Positions 46,293 to 54,839 of a DNA stretch of 64,000 bases are shown here, in pieces (within the stretch, counting starts at the first letter, position 1; every line of letters begins with the position of its first letter). The notes beneath the pieces are model-generated. The model was given only the letters and a program-made list of their open reading frames with translations, was not told the DNA's origin and did not search any database. The stretch spans positions 133,239-197,238 of the forward strand of contig JADKCL010000013.1 in assembly GCA_016718825.1 (NCBI GenBank), in the 5' to 3' direction. This stretch comes from Bacteroidota bacterium. GTDB taxonomy: Bacteria > Bacteroidota > Bacteroidia > J057 > JADKCL01. The translations under genes and the position numbers were made by a program.

Positions 46293-46325
46293 TTGGTTTC
46301 CCAACACAGGCTGGGCCTTTTCAAA
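46283..46325 (+). terminator. intrinsic terminator
   Basis: Two-part stem cccagcct-a-gttgg/ccaac-ac-aggctggg with a tttc loop and a CCTTTT tail. It implies a rightward transcript from about 46.1 kb. Between 46326 and 46755 no credible gene is seen. Confidence 0.7.
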
Positions 46326-46755
46326 TCTTCCTTTCAATGTGGCCAAAGTTTCTAAGGCAGCAACCACAGAGAAAGCGCGATCTTTGACGTAATACTATGC
46401 TTTTTGGAGATACTGTCACAAAAAATATGGGATGGAGGGATTGCTTTGCCTTTCCTGATCCATCCTAGAAGGTTGGTTTAGTTGGTTTGATAGGCATCTG
46501 CAAAGGTACTTATCCGTTTGGGTGCTACATGCTCCCGAACGTCAAGCGCCTTTCCAGGCGTTCCCCTCCTTCCAAAATGGTTCCTACGGGAAACATGAGC
46601 GGGAATGTGTCTTGGATGCGATAGAGGGTGATTTTTGGAGTCTCGGAAGGCGGCGGCATGGTGGGCTTTTCTATCCAGTCAATGAGAGATCGCAGGGAAA
46701 GTTTGACCCAACCTACGTTCACAAATCCCAAATTATTGTTGATTGATTGTTGGCC

Positions 46756-47016
46756 TCACCAGTCGCCGTCATTCCTTGCCCAAATAGATTCCAGTCCAGC
46801 TAGAAAGACTCTGATTTCTTCACTACCCAAGTTGTTTTGCAAGCGCGTGAGGGCATGGCGGCAATGTTGCCGATTTCCATCACCCCGACCACGATGAATC
46901 ATAGCGCATCGTCGCTTGTCCCACGCGCTGCCCCTTGACCAGTAATCTCCTTTTATTCCTGCAAGCTCCGCTTTAGTTGATGGCGGCTGCGATTTTAAGC
47001 ATGTTGATTGATTCAT
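46756..47016 (-). CDS. small hypothetical protein, 86 aa
   Basis: Begins at the ATG at 47016 (MNQSTCLKSQPPSTKAELAG) and overlaps the stop of the upstream small gene in an ATGA arrangement. The body (IKGDYWSRGSAWDKRRCAMI, ALTRLQNNLGSEEIRVFLAG) is charged and protein-like. No family is recognised. The overlap is the main support for coding. Confidence 0.4.
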   Translation of the reverse strand: MNQSTCLKSQPPSTKAELAGIKGDYWSRGSAWDKRRCAMIHRGRGDGNRQHCRHALTRLQNNLGSEEIRVFLAGLESIWARNDGDW

Positions 47017-47243
47017 TCGGGGCCGACGCCAGTTGGCCCCGATGTTTCCTTTCTTTCATGTAAGCCGCATCGACCTTCGGGCCACGCCGGGAGCGAGACT
47101 TGCAGGACACCCCCCAAGAACACGCTGAATTCCAGCAAGGGCAATTGCGCTAGGGTCATTTCATCGATCTTATTGAGGAAAACAGCAACCCAAACGCCCT
47201 TGCACATGCAGATAAGTAACGTTGCGTTCTTTCCTTTTGCCAT
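47013..47243 (-). CDS. small hypothetical protein, 76 aa
   Basis: Starts at the ATG at 47243 (MAKGKNATLLICMCKGVWVA) and continues with a hydrophobic middle (AVFLNKIDEMTLAQLPLLEFSVF) and a polar tail. Stop overlaps the next small gene by 4 bp. No known family. It may form a two-gene unit with 46756-47016. Confidence 0.4.
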   Translation of the reverse strand: MAKGKNATLLICMCKGVWVAVFLNKIDEMTLAQLPLLEFSVFLGGVLQVSLPAWPEGRCGLHERKETSGPTGVGPE

Positions 47244-47431
47244 TGCTACCCTGATAGGACGATGGCTTTGGCGTGTTCAGGGGCAAGGGAACAGTCCGCT
47301 TCGTGCGGATGGCCCTTTGCCCCTTGTCTGATAGCAACCTAAGAAGCCACAATCAGCAAGGCCGTCCTTGCCTATTTGATCGACCACACACGTTTTTCAA
47401 TTTCTCATCAATCACTTAAATCTGGTTTGCT

Positions 47432-48589
47432 ATGAAAGATACCCGAACACCGACGATGCAAGGCCCAACGGTGAAACCGCCTGCCCTTACGAATGACTTT
47501 TCGGAGCAGGAGGCGCAAATGACCTCATCGGCAATGCCTCCCAAGTTTGCGCTGACCGCAAGCCCCTTGAATCCACCAAGCGATGAAGGCAACGCAAACG
47601 GCCTCACGCCGCAACAGCAAGCCGACTTGGAAAGGCTTGGATTGAGCGGAGATGAAATCGAGGCATTGGCCTACCCGATTGCAGCCCAAATACTCGCTGC
47701 AAGCACTCGCTTTGCACCAGAAGAATGGCAACAGCTTTGGCCGACTGTAAAGCGCCTTGGGCTTGTGTCCCAGATGGCGACGATCCTTGAGGACTTCTAT
47801 GAAAAAGGCCATTGGCTCACGAGTCCAGATGCCGTTTCCCTTGCCATGTTGGAGGGATTCAGCTATACAAATGCAGACGGAAAGAAGCTGGGCGGCTTTT
47901 TGGAGCTTGCCCAAGACGGTGATCGCATCGGCATTCGTGCCGTGATTCCATACGACGACTTTGGAAAAGCCATCATACTCAATCCCAGGAAAACCACGAC
48001 GGTGCTAGGCAGGGCCGTGGATGCAGCAAAGCATCCAGACGGGTTCAGGGGAGCGATGAACATGCCTATTGGCACCAACTTTGTCCGGTTCCAAAAGGAT
48101 TCGAGGGTAGGCGAAAACCAAGGCGGGACGAACGTGCTGGACATTGCTGACTGGACTTGGGCCAAGAACAATGCTTGGTTGCAAGCTGCCGTGGATCGCG
48201 GGGACACGATTCGGTTTATCAGTGATCCTACGTTGCCATCGACGCTTTTCAAGGATGGGAAATTGATTGATGGGGGCATGACAGTGACAGGGCTGGAACT
48301 TGGTGTGCTTCTCAACAAAGGGCTTGCCCCCGACAAGGGTTCTGGAAATGTGGCCAAGTTCAGCAAGTCCGATCTTTTGCTCCATCCCGTCCATTGGCAT
48401 AAGGTCAAAAAGGAAGTCGTCAATAAAGGGCAACTCAAGGACATGGATACAGAAGCCTACAAGCGGTTCTTGTACCGATCTGAGGATCCCGACCTTTCGC
48501 CCAAGGTTGCCAAAGACGGCAATGGCAATGTGATCGAATTTCAGTCGAATTTCTTTGGCGGAACCCCACGCGAAATCGTTACCTCGTGA
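47432..48589 (+). CDS. candidate secreted toxin-like protein, unknown C-terminal domain
   Basis: The 385-residue protein has no signal peptide. The N-terminal 60 residues are Pro/Thr-rich with PPKFALTASPLNPP, a pattern reminiscent of the leader regions of Bacteroidota contractile-injection or DUF4157-type toxins. A helical segment (LTPQQQADLERLGLSGDEIE, WQQLWPTVKRLGLVSQM) follows. The C-terminal 220 residues (GFLELAQDGDRIGIRAVIPY, MNMPIGTNFVRFQKDSRVGE, DTIRFISDPTLPSTLF, LELGVLLNKGLAPDKGSGN) form a compact domain I cannot assign. Two paralogous small acidic genes follow, as expected of immunity genes. The toxin role is inference. Confidence 0.75.
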   Translation: MKDTRTPTMQGPTVKPPALTNDFSEQEAQMTSSAMPPKFALTASPLNPPSDEGNANGLTPQQQADLERLGLSGDEIEALAYPIAAQILAASTRFAPEEWQQLWPTVKRLGLVSQMATILEDFYEKGHWLTSPDAVSLAMLEGFSYTNADGKKLGGFLELAQDGDRIGIRAVIPYDDFGKAIILNPRKTTTVLGRAVDAAKHPDGFRGAMNMPIGTNFVRFQKDSRVGENQGGTNVLDIADWTWAKNNAWLQAAVDRGDTIRFISDPTLPSTLFKDGKLIDGGMTVTGLELGVLLNKGLAPDKGSGNVAKFSKSDLLLHPVHWHKVKKEVVNKGQLKDMDTEAYKRFLYRSEDPDLSPKVAKDGNGNVIEFQSNFFGGTPREIVTS

Positions 48590-48636
48590 TTTTCGTCCCT
48601 AAGATTTTCCTAATTTACTCGTTCAATTGAAGTCCA

Positions 48637-49194
48637 ATGAATCCTCAAAATACCTACTTTGACCTTGCCTCATTCGTGAATCGATACATGGTAGAGAGCA
48701 TTGATAAATATCATTTTCTCCAAGGCAAGGGGCATGGCGATATTCTGACCCTCACTAATTCTCACTGCATCATCTATCTTCAAAATTTTGGAGAGGGAGT
48801 AGGTTTCTCCTTTGCCGCGATTTCAGACCCGGAAACGGAGTTCTCGTTGTCTGAATATCTCGATGCTTTTGTGCAAGGAGGGAGGCAGAAATATTGGCCC
48901 AAACCGCCACAAGACATCGACTTGGAGCAAAAGTTAATCGATGACATGTTGGCATTTAATCTGGTGCTGACTTCGGAGGTTCTTGCATTGCCTTTGGCTG
49001 GGGATTTTTCTTGGAGTTCCAAATTAACTGCTTACAATGAGGAATATTCACGCCTTGGTCAAGAATTGACACGGCTTGAAGTGATAGACGAGCATCCAGA
49101 ATGCGATGCTATTTGGCGCAAGAATTTGAATGGCGACCTCACTTGGATGGACGATGTAAGGCGCATTCTAGCCGAGCAGGAGTCCAAATCCTAA
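48637..49194 (+). CDS. immunity-like protein 1 (unknown family)
   Basis: The 185-residue acidic soluble protein starts MNPQNTYFDLASFVNRYMVE, 47 bp after the toxin-like gene. Its C-terminal part, FNLVLTSEVLALPLAGDFSW, with later WRKNLNGDLTWMDDVRRIL, matches the order and key residues of the next gene (FNALLLDGWLQEPLEGNFSW and WTAIRSKLAASDHTWIADAR). The N-terminal LTNSHCIIYLQNFGEGVGFS also aligns with LENGLCRLHFSGLYEDRVLC there. Size, acidity and position favour an immunity protein. This is not tested. Confidence 0.75.
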   Translation: MNPQNTYFDLASFVNRYMVESIDKYHFLQGKGHGDILTLTNSHCIIYLQNFGEGVGFSFAAISDPETEFSLSEYLDAFVQGGRQKYWPKPPQDIDLEQKLIDDMLAFNLVLTSEVLALPLAGDFSWSSKLTAYNEEYSRLGQELTRLEVIDEHPECDAIWRKNLNGDLTWMDDVRRILAEQESKS

Positions 49195-49297
49195 TCTAAA
49201 ACGCTTGTAGGCAGATTCACAGAACGTCCCATCGTCGGGATGGTTGGGAGAGTCATGCCCTGAAATTGGAAAATCAGTATGCTATGAATCAATCTGG

Positions 49298-49981
49298 ATG
49301 GACATGGAAATCTCAAGGGAATGGTTGCGCTTGCCCGTTTCGACGGTGAAGAAGGCAATGTCGCCGAGTCGCAACGAGGCCCACATATTGCAATCGGTGG
49401 TTGCCCGATTGGCCACGGCCATTGAGCGACATTCGCTCAAGGCAAGCCGTGCTGCCAACAACGAGGCGACCCTTGAAAACGGCCTTTGCAGGTTGCATTT
49501 TTCAGGGCTTTACGAGGACAGGGTGCTTTGCAGGTTTTCCAACAAGGGGCGCTTTGGCGGGAAGGATTTCGACCTTGCGCTTTACCTGTACGTGCGGTTC
49601 GGGGATTGGGCCTTGGAGCTGCTTCCGTGTCCAGACGGTGATTGGGACAATGAAAGGCGGGTGCTGCACTATCTCGACGGCTTCAATGCCCTGCTGCTGG
49701 ATGGGTGGCTGCAAGAACCGCTGGAGGGCAATTTCTCGTGGATTGCCGACTACCGCAGGATCGAGGCGGAGGCTTGCGCCCTGCTCCAACATCTTGCAGC
49801 CATCAAGGCGCAATATTTGGCCCTCTGGACGGCGATTCGCAGCAAGTTGGCTGCAAGCGACCACACTTGGATTGCCGATGCGCGTGAATTCATTGGTAGC
49901 AACCTGTTTCACGGCGATGCGGCGCAATTGCCGCCGATTGCCGAAATCCACCCCGTGAAAGTCGGGGTTCCAACGGCCTGA
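49298..49981 (+). CDS. immunity-like protein 2, paralog of the preceding gene
   Basis: I use the ATG at 49298 (MDMEISREWLRLPVSTVKKA); an in-frame extension to 49244 begins with TTG. The 227-residue protein shares FSWIADYRRIEAEACALLQ and HTWIADAREFIGSNLF with the equivalents FSWSSKLTAYNEEYSRLGQ and LTWMDDVRRIL of the gene before it, so the two are tandem paralogs. It is more GC-rich than its neighbour, which suggests separate acquisition and not a recent duplication. No signal peptide is seen. Confidence 0.72.
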   Translation: MDMEISREWLRLPVSTVKKAMSPSRNEAHILQSVVARLATAIERHSLKASRAANNEATLENGLCRLHFSGLYEDRVLCRFSNKGRFGGKDFDLALYLYVRFGDWALELLPCPDGDWDNERRVLHYLDGFNALLLDGWLQEPLEGNFSWIADYRRIEAEACALLQHLAAIKAQYLALWTAIRSKLAASDHTWIADAREFIGSNLFHGDAAQLPPIAEIHPVKVGVPTA

Positions 49982-50029
49982 TGGCCGATTCTTAGGTAGT
50001 ATTTGTTCATGTAATCAACCATCAAGGAT

Positions 50030-52045
50030 ATGAGAACTCATTTCCCCGATACCCTTTTGCTTTTGCTTTTCATGGTCGCCGCAAGTGCGGCCCATTCCCA
50101 ATCCAGCCCAAGCCCGGTGATCCAGGACTACGACAACACGAGCTTGCCCGTCACGTACCAGATCAACTCCGACACGACCTTTTGCAAGGGCCACAGCATC
50201 ACGCTGCACGGCCAATATTTCAAGAAGGCGACATCGGGCGAGCTTTGGGACACCACCCAGGTTTTTCTTGGAGGGCAAAGGATTTGGCCGCAGTCCATCA
50301 CAAGCATGATGGGCGGCACCAACGACCGCATCGTGATTCAGATTCCCCCCGCCTACACGATCGACACTTGCTTGCGGGTGGAGATTGTGAAACGGACGAT
50401 ACTTGCCCTCGACACTTTCCAATACACCGTCACCGACACCATCTGCCTCACGGGCGATGTGGCCCAAGTGGCCTACCAAGGCTCGATCTTCTGCCTCGGT
50501 GACCCGAACCCATTGCCCTCGGTCACGCTCATGCCGCCGACCGCCACGGGCATGTTTTGCTGCCGCACGGGCGCTCCTGGGTTTTGGGTCAATCCAAGCA
50601 CGGGCGAGATTCCGCTGCACCTTGGGGCGGTGGGCAACAACAACCAGTTCCTCTACTGCTCCAACCATCCACGCTGCTCCGACACGGTGGCCTTTGCCGT
50701 GTCGATCAGGCCAAAGCAACCCGCAGTCGCGACGATCAACGGCCTCACCCAAGTGACCGTCTGCCAAGACGGTGGACTTGTGAGGCCCGACTCTGCAAAC
50801 CTCTTTCCCGCCGGGGCAGTTTTCCGTTCGCCCACGGGCCTCTACCAATTGAATCCCTTCACAGGATTGTTTGACCCGGCCTTGTCGCCCGTGGGCTTGC
50901 ACGAGCTCTGGTACGTCCCCGTCGGCGGTGGTTGCTATGACAGCACCATGATCCAAGTGATCGTGCTGCCAACTTCGACGGCCACGGTGGGCTATCCAGC
51001 AGTCCCGCTCAATCTTGGAGTCCCTACCCTTTGCCAAGGCACCCAGGCGGTTTGGCCCTCGTTCACGAGCGGCAATTCGGGCGGCACCTTCATTGCAAGC
51101 CCAAGCGGACTCGACCTCGGCGGTGCGGGCGACATTGCCCCGGCTAACAGCCAGACGGGCATCTACACCGTCCAGTATGCGACCACGGGCCAATGCCCCG
51201 ACACCGTGACGGCCATCGCCAACCTGCACATCGACACGACCCTTTCAGCCCAATTCACCCTGCCACAGACGCAATATTGCGCCCAAGGTGTGCTTGGGCC
51301 ATCGGCCCAAAGCGCAACGGGGACTTGGCAAGTGACCAGCACGACCGGGCAGGTGCTTTTCAGCCAAGGCACGGCACCTATTGCAGTTGCGGCGACTGGC
51401 ATTGCCAGCGGCGCAAACTACCAGTTGCGGCACGTCACGGGCGGCTTTTGCTCCGACATGGCCTCGGTTCCATTCTCGGTGCTTGCGACCGACAACCCCG
51501 CATTCACCTACCCGCCCAACGGCAATTTCTGCATCGGCGATCCCGACCCTTGGCCACTCGTGCAAGGCATCATGGGCTATTTCCACGCCGTCACCCCCTT
51601 GACGGTGGTGGACATCGACGGGCGCTTGCACCTGAGCGCAAGCGGGGCGGGTACGCACACAATCAGGCATATCACAGGCGGCACATGCAAGGACAGCACG
51701 GACGTGACCGTGAACATCTTCGGGAACGCATCGGCCAATTTCGCCTACCCTGCATCGGTGTTTTGCAGCGGCGACACCAACCCCTTGCCCCAAATCCTCG
51801 GAACGCCAGGCGGCGGGCATTCTCGGCGGATTCTGGCTTGGCCGTCGATAGCGTTTCGGGCGCGATCCTGGTTGCCCAATCACAGGAGGAATCTGGAATG
51901 TGACCTACACGCTCACTGGCAGTTGCCAAGCACAGTTCACGCAGACGGTTCAAATCAGCCCTACCGATTCATCCACCATCATCGCCTATGTTCCCAACCA
52001 CTACTGCCAATCCGAACCCGACGCGATACCCCTGGTCCTCGGTGA
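50030..52045 (+). CDS. large secreted Ig-repeat protein, N-terminal part (frameshifted)
   Basis: The product starts MRTHFPDTLLLLLFMVAASA with a signal peptide ending AHSQ. An IPT-like first domain (CKGHSITLHGQYFKKATSGE) and repeated modules of the kind YPxxxFCxGDxxPxPxxxxGxxGxF follow. Reliable sequence ends at about 51815 (QILGTPGG); after this the frame is unnatural. The next frame reads AFSADSGLAVDSVSGAILVAQ, then a third frame continues ITGGIWNVTYTLTGSC at about 51880, joining the gene at 51900-53282. Two single-base deletions within about 70 bp explain this. The region is visibly GC-rich compared with its surroundings. Confidence 0.82.
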   Translation: MRTHFPDTLLLLLFMVAASAAHSQSSPSPVIQDYDNTSLPVTYQINSDTTFCKGHSITLHGQYFKKATSGELWDTTQVFLGGQRIWPQSITSMMGGTNDRIVIQIPPAYTIDTCLRVEIVKRTILALDTFQYTVTDTICLTGDVAQVAYQGSIFCLGDPNPLPSVTLMPPTATGMFCCRTGAPGFWVNPSTGEIPLHLGAVGNNNQFLYCSNHPRCSDTVAFAVSIRPKQPAVATINGLTQVTVCQDGGLVRPDSANLFPAGAVFRSPTGLYQLNPFTGLFDPALSPVGLHELWYVPVGGGCYDSTMIQVIVLPTSTATVGYPAVPLNLGVPTLCQGTQAVWPSFTSGNSGGTFIASPSGLDLGGAGDIAPANSQTGIYTVQYATTGQCPDTVTAIANLHIDTTLSAQFTLPQTQYCAQGVLGPSAQSATGTWQVTSTTGQVLFSQGTAPIAVAATGIASGANYQLRHVTGGFCSDMASVPFSVLATDNPAFTYPPNGNFCIGDPDPWPLVQGIMGYFHAVTPLTVVDIDGRLHLSASGAGTHTIRHITGGTCKDSTDVTVNIFGNASANFAYPASVFCSGDTNPLPQILGTPGGGHSRRILAWPSIAFRARSWLPNHRRNLECDLHAHWQLPSTVHADGSNQPYRFIHHHRLCSQPLLPIRTRRDTPGPR

Positions 52046-53282
52046 CACGGTGGGCAGCTTTGTAGCGGGTGGTGGCATTGTCTTCAGCAACACCGACAGG
52101 GGGCAGCTCGACTTGAGCGCGATGCAGCCGGGAGGGCCATACATCGTGTACTATGACATCGACAACCGTTGCGCCATCGACACACGCGACTCGGTTTGGA
52201 TCGACGTTCCCGACAATCCATTCTTTTCCTATCCGCAATCCAGCTATTGCGAGGGCGGGGCCAATCCTTTTCCATCGATCATCGCCTTGTCGGGCGGCAC
52301 TTTCAGCGAGATCACCGGGAGCGTCATTTTCGCAAACGCGACCACGGGCGAGATCGATGCAAGCGCGAGTGTCCAAGGTGGCCCGTACTTCATCCAATAC
52401 ACCACGGCGGGGCCATGCCCTGAATCGTCCAGCCAGCAACTTACGATCATGCCCAAGCCACTTTCCGCAAGCCTCACCGTGTCGCCCGACACGACCTATT
52501 GCACGGGCCAAAGCCTGATCCTGCAAGCCACGGCGGGAGGGGCAACGGTTTGGAGGTGGTACATGAATGGCAGCCTGACAGCCATCACGGACGACATGCT
52601 CATGCTGGACGCGCAATTGACGGGCCTCGACAGCGTATCGGTCGCAATGGTGAATACACAGGGATGCAGCGACAGCCTCACAGCGGTCTTGAGGGGCTTG
52701 CCAGCGCCAAGGCTCACGGCAACCATCTTGAAGGCGGAAACCAATGTGCTAGGCTCCTCACAGGTGGAGGTGCAGCTTGCCACCGACATTCCAGGCACGG
52801 TCGTGGACTGGCAAGCCATCGGCACCAATCTGCGCGACATCACCCCCGAATTCGGGAGCATCGCGGCCTTTGGCCCCGCCAATCCCGCCACGCTGCCCAT
52901 CGGGGCCACGTTTGTCGCCCCATTCGACCTCGGGCGGCTCAAGTTGCTGCTATCGCCCCGCAATGCCTCGTGCGCCGGGTTCCGCGACACGGTGGTAGTG
53001 ATTTTGAGTCCCGACACGCTGCCCATCTTCGTCCCGGAGGTTTTCACAGCCAATGGGGACGGCAAGAACGACACATGGATGATTACATGCCTACCGGGCA
53101 TCAACCCCGGCGACTACAAGATGCACCTCTTCAATGATGCGGGCGGCAAGGTGCTGGAAATGGATGGGCTGCACCAGAATTTCGACGGCGGCTCCCTGCC
53201 AGACGGCGTGTATTGGTGGGTGCTGCAAGACACGCAGGGCCGCGACTTGCAAGCGGGTGGACTCACGATCAGAAGAAAATGA
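51900..53282 (+). CDS. C-terminal part of the large secreted protein, CHU_C gliding-associated domain
   Basis: The first codon is GTG inside a frameshift region, so it is not a true start. More repeats like YPQSSYCEGGANPFPSIIAL with GGxF follow, then an Ig-like region. The end is IFVPEVFTANGDGKNDTWMI with MHLFNDAGGKVLEM and LPDGVYWWVLQDTQG, the CHU_C type-B sorting domain. The complete protein is therefore a T9SS-exported surface adhesin of roughly 1080 residues. Confidence 0.85.
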   Translation: MTYTLTGSCQAQFTQTVQISPTDSSTIIAYVPNHYCQSEPDAIPLVLGDTVGSFVAGGGIVFSNTDRGQLDLSAMQPGGPYIVYYDIDNRCAIDTRDSVWIDVPDNPFFSYPQSSYCEGGANPFPSIIALSGGTFSEITGSVIFANATTGEIDASASVQGGPYFIQYTTAGPCPESSSQQLTIMPKPLSASLTVSPDTTYCTGQSLILQATAGGATVWRWYMNGSLTAITDDMLMLDAQLTGLDSVSVAMVNTQGCSDSLTAVLRGLPAPRLTATILKAETNVLGSSQVEVQLATDIPGTVVDWQAIGTNLRDITPEFGSIAAFGPANPATLPIGATFVAPFDLGRLKLLLSPRNASCAGFRDTVVVILSPDTLPIFVPEVFTANGDGKNDTWMITCLPGINPGDYKMHLFNDAGGKVLEMDGLHQNFDGGSLPDGVYWWVLQDTQGRDLQAGGLTIRRK

Positions 53283-53298
53283 AACTCAGGAAATAAGA

Positions 53299-53607
53299 AT
53301 GGAAACAGAGAGCGAGACATTGGAGAAAATCGCGGACATGGGACTGCCCAAAGGGCATCTAAAGTTCGACCAAAAGCGCAAATTCAAATTCCGGGTGACC
53401 TTCAAGGCCACTGTGGGAGCTTCAAAGGCTAGGGAAAGCAGCTTCTCCTACTATGACTTGGTATCGGCCCGCAAGTGCTACCGCGACATCCTCTTGGCCT
53501 TCTACAAGGGCAGGGAGATAGAGTCGTTTGCCGTTTGCCTGAACCACCACGGCTCGAAGAAATGGGAGAAGCCCATCCATGCGGAGGCCACCGACGAGGG
53601 TAGTTGA
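53299..53607 (+). CDS. small hypothetical protein
   Basis: From the ATG at 53299 (METESETLEKIADMGLPKGH) the product has 102 residues. The segment FKFRVTFKATVGASKARESS and YDLVSARKCYRDILLAFYKG suggests a small mixed alpha/beta basic protein, possibly nucleic-acid binding. It starts 16 bp after the CHU_C gene. No family is recognised. Confidence 0.5.
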   Translation: METESETLEKIADMGLPKGHLKFDQKRKFKFRVTFKATVGASKARESSFSYYDLVSARKCYRDILLAFYKGREIESFAVCLNHHGSKKWEKPIHAEATDEGS

Positions 53608-53668
53608 GACACACGGAATCGAATAGAGAACGTGTCGGTGTAGGTGGGAAATGTAGCAAAATGGCAAA

Positions 53669-53777
53669 TGTCTCCTTTTCGGATACTTTTCCACTTCTTT
53701 TCGCCTTCTTTTCCGATACTTTTGCTGTTTTCGTGTCTTCTTTTCCTCTATTTTTCCTCTTCTCATCGGCTTCTTTT
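53669..53777 (+). repeat. 11-bp-period repeat array 3
   Basis: Consecutive blocks tgtctcctttt, cggatactttt, ccacttctttt, cgccttctttt, ccgatactttt, then one 10-bp block, tgtcttctttt, cctctattttt, cctcttctcat and cggcttctttt. Pyrimidine-rich on the plus strand, which is the coding strand of the gene at 53895. Confidence 0.75.
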
Positions 53778-53894
53778 TTGGGGAATGGTTGCAAAATTTT
53801 GTCAAAAGCCATTCATTGCGTTTTGCATTGATAACCAATGTTTTATGAATTCGTACAAGGGGTATGGGCCAGAAAATCCCCCTGATTCAGAAAA

Positions 53895-54245
53895 ATGGAA
53901 ACCAAGACGGGAAAATCATCAATCGCAGCGTTCCGCCAGCAGATCGTGGAGCTGCAAGAATACACCTTGACCGCCACGGAAGCCGAGGTCGAGACCACCT
54001 TTCAGCGGCTCGTGCCAAACTCCAACGGAATGCTGGGTGAGGCACAGGTGTGGCAGCACCTAGGCTCCAAGCGGCGGGCGATCATCGCCTTCCTCGACCA
54101 GATGTATGGCGTGACCGAGAAAATGGAGATGGTGCGCGAGATCGCCAGAACCACCGAATCGCTCGGAATGCCAGACTGCGGCGTGGAAGGAATGCCTACG
54201 TTCGGGGAGCGGGCTAGGCAAGCCGAAGAAATTTTTGAGTTTTAG
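53895..54245 (+). CDS. small hypothetical protein after repeat array 3
   Basis: The 116-residue protein begins METKTGKSSIAAFRQQIVEL. It is helical (EYTLTATEAEVETTFQRLVP, KRRAIIAFLDQMYGVTEKME) and probably soluble. It lies 118 bp after repeat array 3, and a hairpin follows its stop at 54273. No family motif is recognised. It could be part of the array-associated gene group. Confidence 0.6.
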   Translation: METKTGKSSIAAFRQQIVELQEYTLTATEAEVETTFQRLVPNSNGMLGEAQVWQHLGSKRRAIIAFLDQMYGVTEKMEMVREIARTTESLGMPDCGVEGMPTFGERARQAEEIFEF

Positions 54246-54272
54246 GTGGCTTCTTGCCATTGCCTAACGAAT

Positions 54273-54310
54273 ACCGCCCCGTGAGTTCAGTCTCATGGGG
54301 CGGTTCCTAT
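54273..54310 (+). terminator. terminator-like hairpin
   Basis: accgcccc-g-tgag/ctca-t-ggggcggt forms a 13-bp stem with a short loop; the tail is weakly T-rich. It lies 28 bp after the stop of the preceding gene. Confidence 0.6.
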
Positions 54311-54414
54311 TCCCCGACCAACGTAAAGATGCGGCAGAATGGCCCGAGAAAATCAAGCAAAACCATGCTAATGGAGTGGAGTTGCTGCCCATCATCCCCT
54401 CGAAAAAGGAATTT

Positions 54415-54502
54415 CCGACACCTTTCCGACACATCTCCGACACCTTCCCGACATCATTCCATACAAATCCCGACACATTTCCGACACTTTTCCTCTTTCC
54501 CC
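54415..54502 (+). repeat. 11-bp-period repeat array 4
   Basis: Blocks of exactly 11 bp: ccgacaccttt, ccgacacatct, ccgacaccttc, ccgacatcatt, ccatacaaatc, ccgacacattt, ccgacactttt and a degenerate cctctttcccc. The cleanest of the four arrays. It lies upstream of the winged-helix gene at 54840, on its coding strand. The rest of 54503-54839 is AT-rich with no credible gene. Confidence 0.85.
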
Positions 54503-54839
54503 CTGGTGCAACAAACGATTCGTGTACCTTTCCAGATAGCGTCCACAAAATCCAGCCCTTCGACTACCTGTTTCCAATAAATGTCCATGCGATTTGCTTG
54601 CATTTCTAGTTTGTGTCCACAAACGTTGGATGGATGCAGTAACTGCACGCGACCTGTTTCCAGCGAATCCCCCAAAACTTGTCTCGAACCCATTCTTATG
54701 AATTGTTTCCGAAATGGTACGCATCATTCTGAAATAATATCGAAATTGTAATGAAATATAATCGAAATAATTCTGAATATTTTCACACCTTTGCCCATCA
54801 ACTTTTACCCAAAATCGGGCTAGTTTTGAACCAAACTCG

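Noticed and set aside
46525..46731. Leftward 68-aa frame after the two small hypothetical genes
   Set aside because: It begins with TTG, and the sequence shows no motif. An opposite-strand frame of similar length covers the same bases.
37397..54502. CRISPR array for the 11-bp repeats
   Set aside because: The units are too short and directly adjacent without unique spacers, and no cas genes are present.
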